The notes under the pieces: model-generated
Told to the model about the DNA's origin: nothing
Seen by the model: only the letters and a program-made list of their open reading frames with translations
The model's database searches: none
Position numbers and translations under genes: made by a program
Shown here: positions 5,657 to 7,016 of the stretch, piece by piece
Numbering within the stretch: the stretch's first letter is position 1
Layout: every line of letters starts with the position of its first letter
Assembly: GCA_027067235.1 (NCBI GenBank)
Contig: JALXFQ010000131.1
Location: 1-7,016 of the forward strand
Source: Gammaproteobacteria bacterium
GTDB lineage: Bacteria; Pseudomonadota; Gammaproteobacteria; QOAV01
Length of the DNA stretch: 7,016 nt
Direction: 5' to 3'

Positions 5657-6148
5657 GATCGCGCAAAGGAACTGGAAGCCACTCTCAAGCACCTGCGTGA
5701 GCTGATCGACAGCCCCACGCCGATTGAGTCGGAACCGCCCGCGCCGCAGCCCCAGCCGCCAGCGCCGAAAGCCCGTCCCAGCAAACGCAAGCCGCCGCCG
5801 GTGTTGACCAAAGTGGTGCAATACAGCTTGGCCGGCACACCGGAATGGCAACAGCCGCAAAAACGCGTCACGCCGGCGCCGGAAGTGGTGGAAACCGAAC
5901 GCTTCTTCAACGATCTGGCGGATGATCTGGCCGCCGTGGTACTGAAAACCATGGCGAACAACATCAACGAAGCACCTGCGCTGGCGTCGCGCCGGCTGAA
6001 GCAGAGCATACACCGCACCCTGCTGAATGCCGTAACCGACATGAAGGAATACTTCGCCGAGCAGGATTCCCGCCAGGCCTCGATCCCGCTTTATTCCGGC
6101 GAGCCGGAAAAAGACCGCCGACCAGCGCGCAAACACCAGGATTCCTGA
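5648..6148 (+). CDS. Conserved-position hypothetical protein, proline-rich, between holC and valS
   Basis: I do not recognise a named family. The 166-residue product has three visible parts. First is a short amphipathic helix with regularly spaced leucines (about 2-20). Next is a Pro-rich, basic linker (about 23-51; 13 of 29 residues are proline, with KARPSKRK at 41-48). Last is a longer, probably helical region (about 82-137: FFNDLADDLAAVVLKTMANN, then LKQSIHRTLLNAVTDMKEYFAEQ). The tail is charged. There is no signal peptide or membrane span, so it is probably cytoplasmic. The start is GTG 5648, with AGGGGG at 5632-5637 ten bases upstream; no in-frame ATG occurs before about residue 102. It lies 19 bases after holC and so is probably co-transcribed. 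Pseudomonas also carries an uncharacterised gene between holC and valS, as far as I recall. A link to the replisome or to tRNA charging would be speculation from position only. Confidence 0.8.
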   Translation: MLSDRAKELEATLKHLRELIDSPTPIESEPPAPQPQPPAPKARPSKRKPPPVLTKVVQYSLAGTPEWQQPQKRVTPAPEVVETERFFNDLADDLAAVVLKTMANNINEAPALASRRLKQSIHRTLLNAVTDMKEYFAEQDSRQASIPLYSGEPEKDRRPARKHQDS

Positions 6149-6171
6149 TTCTCCCCTGCTCCGCGATGGCA

Positions 6172-6177
6172 TATAAT
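6172..6177 (+). promoter_or_regulatory. Candidate -10 element of a valS promoter
   Basis: A perfect TATAAT lies in the 59-base gap before valS and would start transcription near 6184, giving a leader of about 24 bases. The matching -35 (TTCTCC at 6149-6154, 17-base spacer) agrees with consensus at only three positions. The sequence just after the -10 (CCGCCGTCCGCC) is very GC-rich, the kind of discriminator associated with growth-rate or stringent control of translation genes. The promoter call is inference from this layout. Confidence 0.5.
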
Positions 6178-6207
6178 CCGCCGTCCGCCTTATAGCTGAA
6201 CGCACAC

Positions 6208-7016
6208 ATGACCAATACGCTGGACAAGAGCTACGACCCCCACGCCATCGAAATGCCGCTGTACCAGCAGTGGGAACAATCAGGCTATTTCGCGCCATCG
6301 GGTCAAGGTGCTCCCTATTGCATCATGATACCGCCGCCCAATGTCACCGGTACCCTGCACATGGGCCACGGTTTCCAGCACACCATCATGGACGCGCTTA
6401 CCCGCTATCACCGCATGAAAGGCGACAATACACTGTGGCAGCCCGGCACCGACCACGCCGGCATCGCCACGCAGATGGTCGTCGAACGCCTGGTCAATGC
6501 CGAAAACAAATCCCGGCATGACTTCGGTCGCGACGCGTTTATCGAAAAAATCTGGGAATGGAAAGCCCGTTCCGGCGGCCATATCACCCGCCAGATGCGT
6601 CGTCTCGGCGACTCGGTGGACTGGGAATCCGAGCGCTTCACCATGGACGAAGGCCTGTCCAGAGCGGTCAACGAAGTTTTCGTCAAACTCTACGAAGAAG
6701 GCCTGATCTATCGCGGCAAGCGCCTGGTCAACTGGGACCCGGTGCTGCACACCGCCCTGTCTGATCTGGAAGTCATCTCCGAAGAAGAAAACGGCCATCT
6801 GTGGCATATGCGCTACCCGCTGGCCGACGGCTCCGGCCATCTGGTGGTCGCCACCACGCGCCCGGAAACCATGCTCGGCGACAGCGCCGTGGCGGTTCAC
6901 CCTGATGACGAACGCTACAGGAATCTGGTGGGCAGGGAAATCGCCCTGCCGCTCACCGACCGCAAAATCCCCATCATCGCCGATGATTATGTGGACATGG
7001 AATTCGGCACCGGCTG
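6208..7016 (+). CDS. valS: Valyl-tRNA synthetase, N-terminal part (cut by window end)
   Basis: ValS charges tRNA-Val with valine in the cytoplasm and is a class I synthetase. Only the first 269 codons are in the window; complete enzymes have roughly 900-950 residues. The class I HIGH signature appears as HMGH (51-54) within PPPNVTGTLHMGHGF. Other marks are TDHAGIATQ (81-89), NWDPVLHTALSDLEV (175-189) and the start of the editing (CP1) domain with VVATTRPETMLGD (213-225), whose TTRPET motif belongs to the pocket that hydrolyses mischarged threonine. The KMSKS loop and C-terminal coiled coil lie outside. ATG 6208 gives MTNTLDKSYDPHAIE, the usual N-terminus; the ribosome site is weak. No frame break is seen up to the edge. 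It ends the pepA-holC-166-aa gene series and probably also has its own promoter. Confidence 0.98.
   Translation, partial: MTNTLDKSYDPHAIEMPLYQQWEQSGYFAPSGQGAPYCIMIPPPNVTGTLHMGHGFQHTIMDALTRYHRMKGDNTLWQPGTDHAGIATQMVVERLVNAENKSRHDFGRDAFIEKIWEWKARSGGHITRQMRRLGDSVDWESERFTMDEGLSRAVNEVFVKLYEEGLIYRGKRLVNWDPVLHTALSDLEVISEEENGHLWHMRYPLADGSGHLVVATTRPETMLGDSAVAVHPDDERYRNLVGREIALPLTDRKIPIIADDYVDMEFGTG

Noticed and set aside
6280..6900. 206-codon minus-strand frame opposite valS
   Set aside because: It is antisense to conserved valS sequence that includes the HIGH and TTRPET motifs; no independent support.
1..7016. CRISPR array, defence system, toxin-antitoxin pair or prophage
   Set aside because: No regularly spaced repeats and no nuclease, helicase, methylase, toxin or phage genes were seen. 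All sizeable genes except one belong to known core families.

Overview
The window reads as a stretch of chromosome from a gammaproteobacterium of moderately high GC content. It is probably not an enteric. The evidence is the gene order: lptF-lptG (lipopolysaccharide export permease) transcribed divergently from pepA-holC-valS, a neighbourhood known from E. coli and Pseudomonas. The genus cannot be read from the sequence.

Layout. Positions 1-512 hold no gene I can recognise. Between about 189 and 320 there is a dense run of six inverted repeats, including a perfect 11-bp-arm CCCTCTCCCCT/AGGGGAGAGGG palindrome. Read on the minus strand, the run resembles the hairpin ends of an IS200/IS605-type element, but there is no transposase gene. 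A complete tRNA-Arg gene (anticodon CCT, encoded CCA) lies at 513-589. A 308-bp AT-rich spacer (590-897) follows, with a post-tRNA hairpin, a consensus DnaA-box sequence and a candidate sigma70 promoter. The spacer leads into a small RDD-family membrane protein gene (898-1317, plus).

The RDD gene converges on, and overlaps by 7 bp, the 3' end of lptG. lptG and lptF (minus, 1311-3508) form a translationally coupled pair with a 4-nt TTGA overlap, and both appear to start at TTG. They encode the two transmembrane subunits of the LptB2FG ABC transporter that extracts lipopolysaccharide from the inner membrane. A 181-bp divergent intergenic region separates lptF from pepA.

On the plus strand, pepA (3690-5177, M17 leucyl aminopeptidase), holC (5188-5628, DNA polymerase III chi subunit), an unnamed proline-rich 166-aa protein (5648-6148, GTG start) and valS (6208 to the window end, valyl-tRNA synthetase, partial) run closely spaced in one direction. 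A perfect TATAAT in the gap before valS suggests that valS also has its own promoter.

Most of the window is ordinary core genome. The parts that reward a second look are the hairpin cluster at 189-320, the unnamed gene between holC and valS with a palindrome and direct repeats over its start, the paired TTG starts of lptF and lptG, and the regulatory-looking spacer after the tRNA. I see no defence system, CRISPR array, toxin-antitoxin pair or other clearly undescribed system.
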